A stretch of DNA of 64,000 nt from JARRQJ01 sp963761035 (lineage in GTDB: Bacteria; Pseudomonadota; Gammaproteobacteria; DRLM01): assembly GCA_963761035.1 (NCBI GenBank), contig CAVXFH010000002.1:1488001-1552000 (forward strand). The letters run 5' to 3'. Below the pieces are notes generated by a model. It was not told the origin of the DNA. It made no database searches and saw nothing but the letters and a program-made list of their open reading frames with translations. A program made the translations under genes and the position numbers. Shown in pieces: positions 33,266-42,954 of this stretch. Position 1 is the first letter of the stretch; every line of letters begins with the position of its first letter.

Positions 33266-35119
33266 ATGGCCGAGCGTACCCCCCTAAAGGATCATTTGCG
33301 AGAGACGCACTACTTCACCAGCCGGGCCTTAGCGGCCCTCGTGTGTGTCGGCATATTGATGGGGGTGGTGGTAGTGCGGCTGGTATATTTGCAGATCATC
33401 GGCCATGAGCATTACAGCACCCTTTCCGAAAAGAATCGCGTCAATATCGTTCCCGTGCCCCCTACCCGCGGTTTGATCTATGACCGTAACGGCGTGTTGA
33501 TGGCGCAGAACGTTCCGTCCTTCAGCCTGGAGATTGTTCCAGAGCAGACGGAAAATTTGAACGCTACCCTCGCCGACTTATCCAAATTAATCGCGGTGAC
33601 CGACGACGATCTGGATAGTTTCCGCGAGCGCCTGGATCAGAAACGCCCCTTTGAATCCATTCCCCTGCGCTTTCGTTTGAGCGAAGAGGAGGTAGCGCGT
33701 TTCGCCATCAACCGCTATCGTTTTCCGGGTGTGGATATCCATGCGCGTTTGAGCCGCGATTATCCCTTCGGCAAGCTATCCTCTCATGTCTTGGGTAATG
33801 TGGGGCGGATCAATGAGACCGAGTTGAATGAGCTAGATTCCTCTAATTACAGCGGGACGACTCATGTGGGCAAGAACGGCGTGGAGAAGTCCTACGAGAG
33901 TCTCTTGCACGGTACGGTCGGTTATCAGCATGAGGAGACCAATGCCAGCGGGCGGGTACTGCGGGTGTTGCAGCGAATTGCGCCTATACCAGGTCAGAAC
34001 ATTTATTTGACCATCGATATGGATTTACAAACGGTCGCCGAAATGAGTTTGGAGGGTAAACGCGGCGCTCTGGTGGCGCTGAATCCCAAAACCGGGGAGG
34101 TGTTGGCATTGGTCAGCGTGCCGGAGGCCGACCCCAATCTCTTCGTCAACGGTATCAGCACTCAGCAGTATAAGTCCTTGCAGGACGACCCCGATCAGCC
34201 CTTATTCAATCGTGTCCTCTCCGGCCAATATCCGCCGGGTTCGACGATAAAGCCATTTTTAGCGCTGGCCGGATTGGAGTTTAAAGAGGTAACCCCCGCC
34301 ACCCAGCTCTTTTGCCCGGGTTGGTATTCTTTGCCCGGCGATACCCACCGTTACCGCGATTGGAAAAGAGAGGGACATGGTGAAATGGATGTGAATTCGG
34401 CCATCGTGCATTCCTGCGACGTATATTTTTATCAGTTGGCCCGTGTGCTCGGCATCGATCGCATCAACAAATACCTGGGTTATTTCGGCCTAGGCCGGAA
34501 GACCGGCATAGATCTGCCGGGCGAGCAGACGGGATTATTGCCTTCCCGCGAGTGGAAGCGTGCGACGCGGCGTGAGGTCTGGTTTCCGGGCGAGACGTTG
34601 ATCACCGGCATCGGCCAGGGCTACACTCTGGTCACGCCTTTGCAATTGGCGGAGGCCACGGCTATTCTTGCCGATCGCGGCACTATCCTCCGGCCCCGTA
34701 TTCTCTATGCGACGCAGCGCGTCGGCAGCAGTGAACTCCTTCCCCAGCCGTCCATTCCGCAGGGTAAGGTTCCGATCGCCGATCCGGCCAATTGGGATAC
34801 CGTCATCGCGGCCATGGGAGATGTGGTGAATACGCCGGAAGGCACGGCCTATGGCATCAGCCGCGGCGCGACTTACCGCATCGCGGGCAAGACCGGTACT
34901 GCTCAGGTGTTCGGCGTCAAGCAAAATGAAAGATACAAAAAGGCGGAGGTTGAAGAACGACTACAGGACCACGCCTTGTTCATTGCCTTCGCTCCGGCGG
35001 ATGACCCGGAGATCGTCGTGGCGGTTATCGTGGAAAACGGCGGACACGGAGGCAGCGCGGCGGCACCCATCGCGCGGGCAGTGATGGATCGTTATTTTTT
35101 TTCGAAACCGACGTTATGA
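33266..35119 (+). CDS. mrdA: Penicillin-binding protein 2 (peptidoglycan transpeptidase)
   Basis: A 617-residue class B PBP. One N-terminal membrane helix (about 20-42) is followed by the dimerisation/pedestal region (RGLIYDRNGVLMAQNVPSF) and the transpeptidase domain. The active-site motifs are PGSTIKPFLALAG (SxxK, nucleophile Ser), HSCDVYF (SxN-equivalent SCD) and GKTGTAQV (KTG). It cross-links lateral wall peptidoglycan together with RodA, encoded 1 base downstream. Length and motifs fit PBP2 of the elongasome rather than FtsI. Confidence 0.97.
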   Translation: MAERTPLKDHLRETHYFTSRALAALVCVGILMGVVVVRLVYLQIIGHEHYSTLSEKNRVNIVPVPPTRGLIYDRNGVLMAQNVPSFSLEIVPEQTENLNATLADLSKLIAVTDDDLDSFRERLDQKRPFESIPLRFRLSEEEVARFAINRYRFPGVDIHARLSRDYPFGKLSSHVLGNVGRINETELNELDSSNYSGTTHVGKNGVEKSYESLLHGTVGYQHEETNASGRVLRVLQRIAPIPGQNIYLTIDMDLQTVAEMSLEGKRGALVALNPKTGEVLALVSVPEADPNLFVNGISTQQYKSLQDDPDQPLFNRVLSGQYPPGSTIKPFLALAGLEFKEVTPATQLFCPGWYSLPGDTHRYRDWKREGHGEMDVNSAIVHSCDVYFYQLARVLGIDRINKYLGYFGLGRKTGIDLPGEQTGLLPSREWKRATRREVWFPGETLITGIGQGYTLVTPLQLAEATAILADRGTILRPRILYATQRVGSSELLPQPSIPQGKVPIADPANWDTVIAAMGDVVNTPEGTAYGISRGATYRIAGKTGTAQVFGVKQNERYKKAEVEERLQDHALFIAFAPADDPEIVVAVIVENGGHGGSAAAPIARAVMDRYFFSKPTL

Positions 35120-35120
35120 C

Positions 35121-36251
35121 ATGTCCATAGACTCACAACAGTTTCGCTGGTTTGAGCGCCGCAGTCGCGGCCCCTTGGCCAGGAGTCTGCACCTGGATGT
35201 TCCTCTTGCGGTGGGGTTACTGCTGCTCTCCGCGGTCGGCTTGATAGTGCTGTACAGCGCCAGTGGGCAAAATACCGACGTCATTATCCGCCAGGTCATC
35301 CGCTTGGCGGCGGGGTTTACCATATTACTGGTGTTGGCGCAGATTCCACCGCTACATGTGGCGCGTTGGACGCCTTGGCTGTATGGCGTCGGACTGTTCT
35401 TGTTGGTGGCGGTGCTGGTAATGGGGGAGATCGGCAAGGGCGCCCAACGCTGGCTGGACTTTGGCGTGGTGCGCTTCCAACCCTCGGAGATCATGAAGGT
35501 CGCCGTACCCATGATGGTGGCATGGTATCTGGCGGAAAACCCCCTGCCGCCCAGCCGCAAAGCCTTGATAGTCGCAAGTCTCATGATTGTGATTCCGACC
35601 TTCTTGATCATCCGCCAGCCGGATTTAGGTACGGCCTTGGTGGTGGCGAGTTCGGGCCTTTTCGTCCTGTTGTTTTCCGGCGTTTCTTGGCGTTTGGTTA
35701 TTACGGTAGTGGGTGCTTTGAGCGCAACCGCTCCGGTGTTGTGGCATTTCCTGCGCGATTATCAGAAGCAGCGTGTGATCACCTTTCTCAATCCGGAGAA
35801 CGATCCATTGGGCGCCGGCTATCACATTATTCAGTCCAAGATCGCCATCGGTTCGGGCGGGCTGTATGGCAAGGGCTGGCTGAACGGCACCCAGGCGCAT
35901 CTGGACTTTTTGCCGGAGCGTTCCACGGATTTTATTTTTGCGGTGCTGGCTGAGGAATTCGGATTAATCGGGATATTGATCTTGCTGGCGCTGTATTATT
36001 TCGTAGTGGCGCGCGGGCTGTACATCGCCACTCAGGCGCAGAGCAGTTTCAATCGCTTGGTAGCGGGAAGTTTGATTTTGACCTTCTTCGTCTACGTGTT
36101 CGTTAATATTGGCATGGTCACCGGATTGCTGCCGGTGGTGGGTTTGCCCCTGCCCCTGGTGAGTTACGGCGGTACGTCCTTGGTGACCATGATGGCGGCT
36201 TTCGGTATTCTGATGTCCATTCATACTCATCGCAGGCTGCTGTCGAGTTAA
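35121..36251 (+). CDS. rodA: Rod shape-determining peptidoglycan polymerase RodA
   Basis: A 376-residue SEDS-family protein with about 10 membrane helices. Conserved segments are QRWLDFGVVRFQPSE, IRQPDLGTALVV, GSGGLYGKGWLNGTQ, DFIFAVLAEEFGLIG and LPLVSYGGTSLV. It polymerises lipid II into glycan strands in complex with PBP2. The N-terminus (about 35 residues) is charged and cytoplasmic. A ribosome site AGCAGGTAG lies between its stop and mltB. Confidence 0.97.
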   Translation: MSIDSQQFRWFERRSRGPLARSLHLDVPLAVGLLLLSAVGLIVLYSASGQNTDVIIRQVIRLAAGFTILLVLAQIPPLHVARWTPWLYGVGLFLLVAVLVMGEIGKGAQRWLDFGVVRFQPSEIMKVAVPMMVAWYLAENPLPPSRKALIVASLMIVIPTFLIIRQPDLGTALVVASSGLFVLLFSGVSWRLVITVVGALSATAPVLWHFLRDYQKQRVITFLNPENDPLGAGYHIIQSKIAIGSGGLYGKGWLNGTQAHLDFLPERSTDFIFAVLAEEFGLIGILILLALYYFVVARGLYIATQAQSSFNRLVAGSLILTFFVYVFVNIGMVTGLLPVVGLPLPLVSYGGTSLVTMMAAFGILMSIHTHRRLLSS

Positions 36252-36265
36252 AGCAGGTAGTTTTA

Positions 36266-37282
36266 ATGAAGCATTGGCGGATTACGGCGGTTGTTGCAAT
36301 GTTGTTGGTGGCCTGCAGCAGCGCGCCCACGATTGCGGAATTGTCCGAGCGCGACGCTATGCGAGACTTCATCGCGGAGATGGCGCAACGCCACGGTTTC
36401 GATCGTGTCCAGCTGGAGGCCTGGCTCAAACAGGCGCGCATTCGCAGCGATATCATCGATGCGATTTCCCGGCCGGCCGAGAGCAAACCCTGGTACGAAT
36501 ATCGCCCCATTTTCTTACAACCTTCGCGCATCGAAGGCGGAGTGGCATTCTGGAATGAGAATGCCAATGTACTACAGCGGGCGGAGGAAGTTTACGGCGT
36601 GCCGCCCCAGATCATTACCGCCATCCTCGGCGTGGAGACCCGCTATGGGAGCCGTCAGGGCGGATACAAGGTTATGGACTCCTTGGTGACGCTGGCCTTT
36701 AATTACCCGCCGCGCGCCGCGTTCTTCAAGGATGAATTGGAGCAATATCTGCTACTGACTCGGGAAGAGGGCATCGATCCCCTGTCCATGAACGGTTCTT
36801 ATGCGGGCGCCATGGGGGAAGTTCAATTTATTCCCAGCAGCTACCGCCATTATGCGGTTGATTTCGACGGTGACGGCAAACGGGATTTGTGGAACAACAA
36901 TGCGGATGCCATCGGCAGCGTCGCCAACTACTTCAAAGAACATGGTTGGGAGCGGGGCGGTTCGGTAGCGGTGGCGGCGACAGTGAGCGGTGAAAGCTAT
37001 CGGACGTTGATAACCAAAGGCCTCAAGCCGACAGTGAAAATCGCGGAGATGGAGAGACTGGGGGTAAAACCGGCGGGATCCTTGGCCGACGATAAATTGG
37101 CCGCTCTAATAGAGCTGGAACAGAAGGATGCCGCCGAGTATTGGGTCGGCTTGCAAAATTTCTATACAATTACCCGCTATAACCATAGCCCCTTGTATGC
37201 GATGGCGGTTTACCAATTGAGCGAAGAGATCCGCGTACTGCATGAGCGGCAGTTGGCGCAGGGCGAGCAATCCGGGCGGTAG
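36266..37282 (+). CDS. mltB: Membrane-bound lytic murein transglycosylase B
   Basis: A 338-residue lipoprotein. The lipobox LLVAC puts the acylated Cys at residue 17. The catalytic Glu is E124 in AILGVETRYGSRQGGY, and MNGSYAGAMGEVQFIPSSYRHYAVD plus DGDGKRDLWNNNADAIGSVANYF are family signatures. It cleaves peptidoglycan to 1,6-anhydro products in the periplasm, making room for new strands laid by PBP2/RodA. It lies 14 bases after rodA and 2 bases before rlpA. Confidence 0.96.
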   Translation: MKHWRITAVVAMLLVACSSAPTIAELSERDAMRDFIAEMAQRHGFDRVQLEAWLKQARIRSDIIDAISRPAESKPWYEYRPIFLQPSRIEGGVAFWNENANVLQRAEEVYGVPPQIITAILGVETRYGSRQGGYKVMDSLVTLAFNYPPRAAFFKDELEQYLLLTREEGIDPLSMNGSYAGAMGEVQFIPSSYRHYAVDFDGDGKRDLWNNNADAIGSVANYFKEHGWERGGSVAVAATVSGESYRTLITKGLKPTVKIAEMERLGVKPAGSLADDKLAALIELEQKDAAEYWVGLQNFYTITRYNHSPLYAMAVYQLSEEIRVLHERQLAQGEQSGR

Positions 37283-37284
37283 GC

Positions 37285-38154
37285 ATGGTAGCGGCGCGTA
37301 TTTCCGATTCGGATAATGGACGATATGCGGTATGGCGCGCCTGGTGTGCCGTCATTTTGTTCCCGATCCTAGTCTCATGCGGCAGCATGCCGGCTTCGCG
37401 CGGTTGGGGCGGTGGCGCCGAAGACGGTCCTCCTCCTATCCCGGTGGATGTTTCAATGGTGCCCGATGCCGTACCGCGTATTGAAGCGCGCAGCCCCTAC
37501 GGCAATCCCACCTTCTATGAAGTGGATGGCCAACGCTATTATGTAATGGCCAGCAGTGCCGGCTATGTGGAACGCGGCATCGCCTCCTGGTACGGGACTA
37601 AATTTCATGGGCAGCGCACCTCCAGCGGCGAACTATACGACATGAATGCCATGACGGCGGCCCATCCTACTTTGCCCATCCCCACCTATGTAGAAGTCAC
37701 CAACCTGCGCAACGGCCGCAAGGTGATCGTCAAGGTTAATGATCGCGGACCCTTCCGGCACAATCGCCTTATCGATCTTTCCTATATGGCCGCGGCCAAA
37801 TTAGGAATCATCGCCGAGGGCACGGGGTTAGTGGAGGTGCGGGCCATCGATCCGGCCGCCTACGGAGTTGCGGCCGGGACGGCAGCGGTCGGTGGCGCTG
37901 CGACGCGCGATGCCGCCGATCTCTACTTGCAGGTGGGCGCCTTCACCGACCGCATTAACGCCGAGCGCCTGTCGCAACGGGTAATTTCGCTAAGTCCCGG
38001 CATCGGCATCCGGATCAGCGAGGGCGCGGCCGATAAGGTCCGCAGCCCGATTTATCGTGTGCGTATCGGGCCGCTCACCGTTGGGGAGATGGATAGCCTC
38101 TCGCGCAAATTGACCGATATCGGCGTCGTCGATTCCCACGTAGTCATCAATTAA
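37285..38154 (+). CDS. rlpA: Septal-ring lytic transglycosylase RlpA family lipoprotein
   Basis: A 289-residue protein. A hydrophobic stretch ends in ILVSC, giving a lipobox Cys at residue 32 after an unusually long N-terminal lead. The double-psi beta-barrel domain (about 95-185) includes GIASWYGTKFHGQRTSSGE, MTAAHPTLP and KVNDRGPF, with the Glu and Asp thought to be catalytic. A SPOR domain closes the protein (YLQVGAFTDRINAERLSQRV), binding denuded septal glycan. The gene follows mltB directly. The start could be a later codon, since lipoprotein signals are usually shorter; no in-frame ATG lies nearer the helix. Confidence 0.92.
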   Translation: MVAARISDSDNGRYAVWRAWCAVILFPILVSCGSMPASRGWGGGAEDGPPPIPVDVSMVPDAVPRIEARSPYGNPTFYEVDGQRYYVMASSAGYVERGIASWYGTKFHGQRTSSGELYDMNAMTAAHPTLPIPTYVEVTNLRNGRKVIVKVNDRGPFRHNRLIDLSYMAAAKLGIIAEGTGLVEVRAIDPAAYGVAAGTAAVGGAATRDAADLYLQVGAFTDRINAERLSQRVISLSPGIGIRISEGAADKVRSPIYRVRIGPLTVGEMDSLSRKLTDIGVVDSHVVIN

Positions 38155-38285
38155 ACGGACAAATACCAAGCGGGGCTGCAAATTGCGGGGAGGCGCGTTA
38201 GAATAAGCGGGATTTTGCCTGCTCTTCTCGCCGATTATCAAACCTTAACCATGGCTGTGGTGATCAAGTAATAAGGTAGCTGCCT

Positions 38286-39446
38286 GTGAACACTATTTTT
38301 AGTATGAAGTTATCTTTCAAGGGAATGCTGCGCGCACTAGTTGCCGTAGTTGCCGGTATGGCGTCCTTACAGGCCATTGCGGTCGTGCCGCCGCCCCCGG
38401 TCGCGGCGCGCGCCTATCTTTTGCTGGATTTTAACAGCGGCCAAGTGTTGGCGGAGTCCAAGGCCGATGAACGCATGGAACCCGCCAGTCTGACCAAATT
38501 GATGACCTCCTATGTTATTTACAAAGAGATGCAAGGCGGGCGCATCAAGCCCGATGACATGGTGACTATCAGCGAGCGCGCTTGGCGTATGGAAGGTTCG
38601 CGCAGCTTCGTGCCGGTGGGCAAGCAGGTATCGGTGAAAGATCTGCTCAAGGGCATGATCGTGCAATCGGGCAACGATGCTACGGTGGCTTTGGCGGAGC
38701 ATGTCGGCGGCAGCGAAGAAGTGTTCGTTTCGATGATGAATCAAGAGGCGCAGCGTTTAGGTCTTACCGGTACCCATTATATGGACAGTACCGGCATGCC
38801 CAATCCCGAGCACTATACGACCGCGCGCGATTTGGCTGTCTTGACCCGAGCCATAATCCGCGACTTCCCCGATCATTATCAGCTGTTCTCCATGAAAGAG
38901 TTCACCTACAACGGCATTACCCAGCGTAATCGCAATATGCTGTTGTGGCGCGACAAAAGCGTGGACGGCGTCAAAACAGGCCATACCGAATCGGCGGGTT
39001 ATTGTCTGGTGGCCTCGGCCCTGCAGGGCAATATGCGCTTGATCTCCGTGGTGTTGGGCGCCGCCAGCGAGAATGCGCGGGCCGATGAGAGTCAGAAATT
39101 ACTTAGCTATGGTTTTCGCTTTTATGAAACTCATCGCCTCTACGGCGCCGATCAAGCCCTGTCCACCGCGCGCGTTTGGAAGGGTGAGACGGAGAGTTTG
39201 CCGCTGGGCTTGCAGCAGGATCTGTATATCACCGTTCCGCGCGGACAATACGACAAACTCAATGCCGCGCTGAAGGTTCAACAACCTATCATCGCGCCTG
39301 CTAACAAGGGCGTCCCTTACGGTAGTCTGAATATCAGCCTCGACGGACAAACCGTGGTAGCGAGGCCGCTGGTCGCGCTTCATGGCGTGGCGGAGGGTGG
39401 GTTTTTTCAGCGGGCGGTGGACGATATCAGGCTGTGGTTTGAATAG
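38286..39446 (+). CDS. dacA: D-alanyl-D-alanine carboxypeptidase (PBP5/PBP6 type)
   Basis: A 386-residue penicillin-binding protein. A signal peptide ends near residue 32. The active-site motifs are EPASLTKLM (SxxK, Ser68 and Lys71 counted from the GTG), QSGNDATVAL (SxN) and VKTGHTESAGYC (KTG). The C-terminal beta domain ends in an amphipathic helix (FFQRAVDDIRLWFE) that anchors PBP5 to the inner membrane. It trims the terminal D-Ala of pentapeptides. Start GTG 38286 gives a typical signal; ATG 38304 is possible. The 131 bases between rlpA and this gene may hold a separate promoter. Confidence 0.96.
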   Translation: MNTIFSMKLSFKGMLRALVAVVAGMASLQAIAVVPPPPVAARAYLLLDFNSGQVLAESKADERMEPASLTKLMTSYVIYKEMQGGRIKPDDMVTISERAWRMEGSRSFVPVGKQVSVKDLLKGMIVQSGNDATVALAEHVGGSEEVFVSMMNQEAQRLGLTGTHYMDSTGMPNPEHYTTARDLAVLTRAIIRDFPDHYQLFSMKEFTYNGITQRNRNMLLWRDKSVDGVKTGHTESAGYCLVASALQGNMRLISVVLGAASENARADESQKLLSYGFRFYETHRLYGADQALSTARVWKGETESLPLGLQQDLYITVPRGQYDKLNAALKVQQPIIAPANKGVPYGSLNISLDGQTVVARPLVALHGVAEGGFFQRAVDDIRLWFE

Positions 39447-39460
39447 GGCGCAAAAATCTT

Positions 39461-40330
39461 ATGTCGATCGTGTATCTCAACGGCAGGTATTTGCCTATCG
39501 AACAGGCCACTGTGCCGGTTATGGATCGAGGCTTTATCTTCGGCGACGGAGTGTATGAGGTTATCCCTGTCTATGGCGGCCGTCTATTCCGCCTCGATCA
39601 GCATCTCGAACGCTTGGCACGCAGCAGTGCGGAGATCCGATTAGCCGATCCGTTGTCACCGGCCGAGTGGCGGCGCTGTTTGCGGGAAGTGGTGTCACGC
39701 AACGGTCACGGCGACCAATCCGTGTATGTACAAATTACCCGAGGCGCCGCGCCGCGCGATCACGCCTTTCCCAAGGATGTCCAGCCTACCGTTTTTATCT
39801 CCAGCAGTCCCTTGAAACCGCTGCCGGCGGAGTTGGCGGAGCACGGAGTGGCCGCCATTACCTTGGAGGATATCCGTTGGCAGCGTTGCGACATCAAGGC
39901 CATCACCTTATTGGCCAATATCCTGTTGCGGCAGCAGGCCATCGATCAGGGCGCGGTCGAGGCGATTTTGGTGCGGGATGGTCTGGCTAACGAAGGCGCG
40001 GCAAGCAATCTGTTTATCGTCAGGAACGGTACGCTGGTGACGCCGCCCAAGGGCCCCTATTTGCTGCCTGGAATAACCCGTGATTTGATTTTGGAGCTGG
40101 CGGCGGCGCAAGACATGCCCCATCGCGAAGCAAGTATTTCAGTCGCCGATCTGGAAAGCGCCGAAGAAGTGTGGCTGACCAGTTCGACGCGCGAGATCCT
40201 GCCAGTCACTAAACTGGATGGACGACGCGTCGGCAACGGCAAACCCGGCCTCTTGTGGCGGCGCATGATGGCAGTGTATCAGGACTATAAACAATTGGTG
40301 CGCGAGCGGGGCGAGGCCCCTGCGCATTAG
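39461..40330 (+). CDS. D-amino acid aminotransferase, class IV (D-alanine transaminase type)
   Basis: A 289-residue fold-type IV PLP enzyme: MDRGFIFGDGVYEVIPVYGG at the N-terminus, the PLP Lys in CDIKAITLLANIL, then GAASNLFIV and WLTSSTREILPVT. Its position between a D-Ala carboxypeptidase and ybeD-lipB is common in gammaproteobacteria and suggests recycling or making of D-Ala/D-Glu for peptidoglycan. Sequence alone does not exclude a branched-chain aminotransferase or aminodeoxychorismate lyase, but the FGDGVYE start favours the D-amino acid type. Confidence 0.88.
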   Translation: MSIVYLNGRYLPIEQATVPVMDRGFIFGDGVYEVIPVYGGRLFRLDQHLERLARSSAEIRLADPLSPAEWRRCLREVVSRNGHGDQSVYVQITRGAAPRDHAFPKDVQPTVFISSSPLKPLPAELAEHGVAAITLEDIRWQRCDIKAITLLANILLRQQAIDQGAVEAILVRDGLANEGAASNLFIVRNGTLVTPPKGPYLLPGITRDLILELAAAQDMPHREASISVADLESAEEVWLTSSTREILPVTKLDGRRVGNGKPGLLWRRMMAVYQDYKQLVRERGEAPAH

Positions 40331-40342
40331 GCGAGGTCTTCT

Positions 40343-40612
40343 ATGTCCGCCGCCGCTCAATCAGCGCTGCAATTTCCCTGTCTTTTTCCCATTAAGGCCA
40401 TGGGTAAAGCGACGGAGACTTTCGACACCCTCGTTGTGAGTATCGTGCGGCGCCATGCCCCGGATTTCGGCGAGGCGGCGGTGGCGGTGCGGCCCAGCGC
40501 GGGGGGGAAATATCTGGCGGTGACTGTTACCGTCCACGTCCAGAGCCGGGAACAACTGGACGCCATTTACCACGACCTGGTAGCTTGTGAACAGGTGCTA
40601 TTCGCCCTATGA
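40343..40612 (+). CDS. ybeD: DUF493 family protein (YbeD)
   Basis: An 89-residue protein matching YbeD: FPCLFPIKAMGKATETFDTLVVSIV, then GGKYLAVTVTVHVQSREQLDAIY. It has an ACT-like small alpha/beta fold. The gene almost always sits between dacA and lipB, and a role in lipoate or wall metabolism has been suggested but is not established. It overlaps lipB by 4 bases (ATGA). Confidence 0.93.
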   Translation: MSAAAQSALQFPCLFPIKAMGKATETFDTLVVSIVRRHAPDFGEAAVAVRPSAGGKYLAVTVTVHVQSREQLDAIYHDLVACEQVLFAL

Positions 40613-41289
40613 ATGCGCAGCCGATGCGGCTGATGGTGAAGGAATTGGGCCGCCGAGATTATATTCCGGTGTGGCGCGCCATGCAGTCATTTACCGACAA
40701 CCGCGGCGAAGAAACTTGCGACGAATTATGGCTGGTGGAACATCCGCCGGTGTTTACCATGGGGCTCAACGGCAAACATGAACATCTTTTGCATCCCCAC
40801 GGTGATATCCCAGTGGTGCAGGTCGATCGCGGCGGGCAGGTGACCTATCATGGCCCCGGCCAAATCGTCGCCTATGTCTTGCTGGATTTGCGCCGTCTGG
40901 GCCTGGGACCGCGGCAATTGGTGACGGCGTTGGAGCTGGGCGTGATCGCATTCTTATCCGAGTTTGGGCTTGATGCCATGGGTCGCCGCGATGCGCCGGG
41001 CGTGTACGTGGGCGGCGCCAAGATCGCCGCCTTGGGGCTGCGGGTACGGCGGGGTTGCTGCTATCATGGGCTCAGCCTTAACGTAGCCATGGATTTGGAG
41101 CCGTTTTCACGCATCAATCCCTGCGGTTATCCAGGTTTGCAAGTGACTCAATTGCTTGATCTGGCCAAGCCTGGCAAGCAATTGCGGCAAGGAAGGCAAC
41201 TGGCTCGCCGTTTGGCCGATAAGCTTGCAGGGCAACTGCGTTTGCAAGCGGTGTGGGCCGAGGGGGAGCAAACTTCGGCCGTTCCCTGA
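40609..41289 (+). CDS. lipB: Octanoyltransferase LipB
   Basis: A 226-residue LipB. Signatures are DELWLVEHPPVFTMGLNGK, VVQVDRGGQVTYHGPGQIVAY, GGAKIAALGLRVRRGCCYHG and INPCGYPGLQVTQL. The Cys in NPCGYPG and the Lys in GGAKIAA form the catalytic dyad. It moves octanoyl groups from acyl carrier protein to lipoyl domains, the step before LipA. It starts in an overlap with ybeD. Confidence 0.96.
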   Translation: MNAQPMRLMVKELGRRDYIPVWRAMQSFTDNRGEETCDELWLVEHPPVFTMGLNGKHEHLLHPHGDIPVVQVDRGGQVTYHGPGQIVAYVLLDLRRLGLGPRQLVTALELGVIAFLSEFGLDAMGRRDAPGVYVGGAKIAALGLRVRRGCCYHGLSLNVAMDLEPFSRINPCGYPGLQVTQLLDLAKPGKQLRQGRQLARRLADKLAGQLRLQAVWAEGEQTSAVP

Positions 41290-41316
41290 TTAACGAGCGG
41301 TAGCAGAGGAGCTTAT

Positions 41317-42279
41317 GTGTCATCGATGAAAAAAAGACCGGCGGCCGGTACGGTGCGCGAACGTGGCGCGGCCAAGGTGGCGCGTATCCCCGTCAAGATC
41401 GAGCCTACCGTGGAATTCCTGCGCAAGCCGCAATGGATACGCGCCAAGGCGCCGACCTCGCCGGAGGTGTCGCGATTAAAGTCGGTATTGCGCAACCACC
41501 GGCTCCATACCGTCTGCGAAGAGGCCTCTTGCCCCAATCTCGGCGAATGTTTCAGTCATGGCACCGCCACCTTCATGATCATGGGCGATATCTGTACCCG
41601 GCGTTGCCCGTTTTGCGATGTAGCCCACGGCCGTCCCGCCATCCTGGATGCGGAGGAGCCCGCCAACCTGGCCAAGACCATCGCTGCCATGGGACTGCGT
41701 TATGTGGTTATCACTTCCGTCGATCGCGATGATCTGCGCGATGGCGGCGCGGGACACTTCAAGGCCTGTATTGAGGCCGTACGCCGCCAGTCGCCGCCTA
41801 CCAAGATCGAGATATTGGTCCCCGATTTTCGCGGGCGGCTTGATGCGGCGCTGGAGATTTTGGTTCAGTCGCCGCCCGATGTCTTCAATCACAATCTGGA
41901 GACCGTGCCGCGTTTATACAAGCCGGTGCGGCCGGGAGCCGACTATGCGGGCTCGCTTGCCCTGTTGCGGCGTTTTAAGGAGAGGCATCCCCGCATTCCG
42001 ACAAAGTCAGGCGTGATGTTGGGTCTGGGTGAGACACGCGAGGAGATCCAAAAAGTTATGGTTGATCTCCGGGCGCATGGCTGTGACATGCTGACCATAG
42101 GTCAATATCTTCAACCCAGCCGTCACCACCTGCCGGTAGTGAGATATGTGTTGCCGCAGGAATTTGCCGAGCTGGGAGAATGGGCCAAGGGTTTGGGTTT
42201 CACCAATGTGGCTAGCGGTCCCATGGTGCGTTCTTCTTATCACGCGGACCTGCAGGCGGCCGGACAACTGGTTTCTTAG
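41317..42279 (+). CDS. lipA: Lipoyl synthase LipA
   Basis: A 320-residue radical SAM enzyme. The auxiliary cluster cysteines are in CEEASCPNLGEC and the SAM cluster motif is CTRRCPFC (CxxxCxxC). The C-terminal RSSYHAD serine is also present. It inserts sulfur at C6 and C8 of the octanoyl group placed by LipB. I take GTG 41317 because AGAGGAGC sits at the right distance; ATG 41326 in frame is an alternative, and the ATG at 41315 is out of frame and immediately ends. Confidence 0.97.
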   Translation: MSSMKKRPAAGTVRERGAAKVARIPVKIEPTVEFLRKPQWIRAKAPTSPEVSRLKSVLRNHRLHTVCEEASCPNLGECFSHGTATFMIMGDICTRRCPFCDVAHGRPAILDAEEPANLAKTIAAMGLRYVVITSVDRDDLRDGGAGHFKACIEAVRRQSPPTKIEILVPDFRGRLDAALEILVQSPPDVFNHNLETVPRLYKPVRPGADYAGSLALLRRFKERHPRIPTKSGVMLGLGETREEIQKVMVDLRAHGCDMLTIGQYLQPSRHHLPVVRYVLPQEFAELGEWAKGLGFTNVASGPMVRSSYHADLQAAGQLVS

Positions 42280-42317
42280 GAATTGGTGCCGGGGGATTGC
42301 GCGGCCGGTTATCGGGA

Positions 42318-42797
42318 TTACTCCCCGCGTGTTGAGATGACCTTATAATTCAGGATAACTTGCCCGCGGGGCGCGGGAACCGATTTGAAATAAATCCGCT
42401 CATGGAAGTCGCGCGCCTGTCCTGGCGGGATAGCAGGTTTCAGGGTGACATCGGTTTGATTGATGATCTCGCAGTGCTCCTTTATGCAATCCTCCATGGA
42501 GGCCTGGATACGCAGCTCCACCAAGGTGAAGTTTTGCGAATGATTGCGGATCCGGCCACTGATCTCCTTGGCGCCGCGTACGCCATCGGATAAGCGCATG
42601 TCGACCAGTTCCACTTCGGAGACGGAAATTCGTTGCTTGGAGAGCGCCAGTTCATGGTCCTGATACCAGGCCAAAGATCCTATGATGCCGATGATGGTGG
42701 CGCCGGCAAGCGGCAGGGCGCGACTTATATTTTTGTTGGTGATTGCCAAGGCGAGCAATACCACCACTAAGATTAAGCCGAGTAAGCCCCAGATCAT
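42318..42797 (-). CDS. Membrane-anchored protein with FxLyD-like domain
   Basis: A 159-residue protein of unknown function. Two hydrophobic helices at about 2-19 and 27-45 are followed by a soluble beta-rich region. The segment KEISGRIRNHSQNFTLVELRI resembles the FxLyD/DUF3426-type extracytoplasmic fold (inference). A paired-Cys segment DCIKEHCEI may form a disulfide. It converges on lipA, from which it is separated by 38 bases. Confidence 0.65.
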   Translation of the reverse strand: MIWGLLGLILVVVLLALAITNKNISRALPLAGATIIGIIGSLAWYQDHELALSKQRISVSEVELVDMRLSDGVRGAKEISGRIRNHSQNFTLVELRIQASMEDCIKEHCEIINQTDVTLKPAIPPGQARDFHERIYFKSVPAPRGQVILNYKVISTRGE

Positions 42798-42954
42798 GCT
42801 CTACCTTTCAACGGGCAACCAGATTGATTTGTGCGAGCGGGAATAACAATCTCGCGCGGTGCGTAGCTATAGATTATGACAGGAACGGAATACAAGCATA
42901 AACATAACCCCCGATATATGCTTGTGCAGCCAAACACGCAACGTCGGCCGGCAT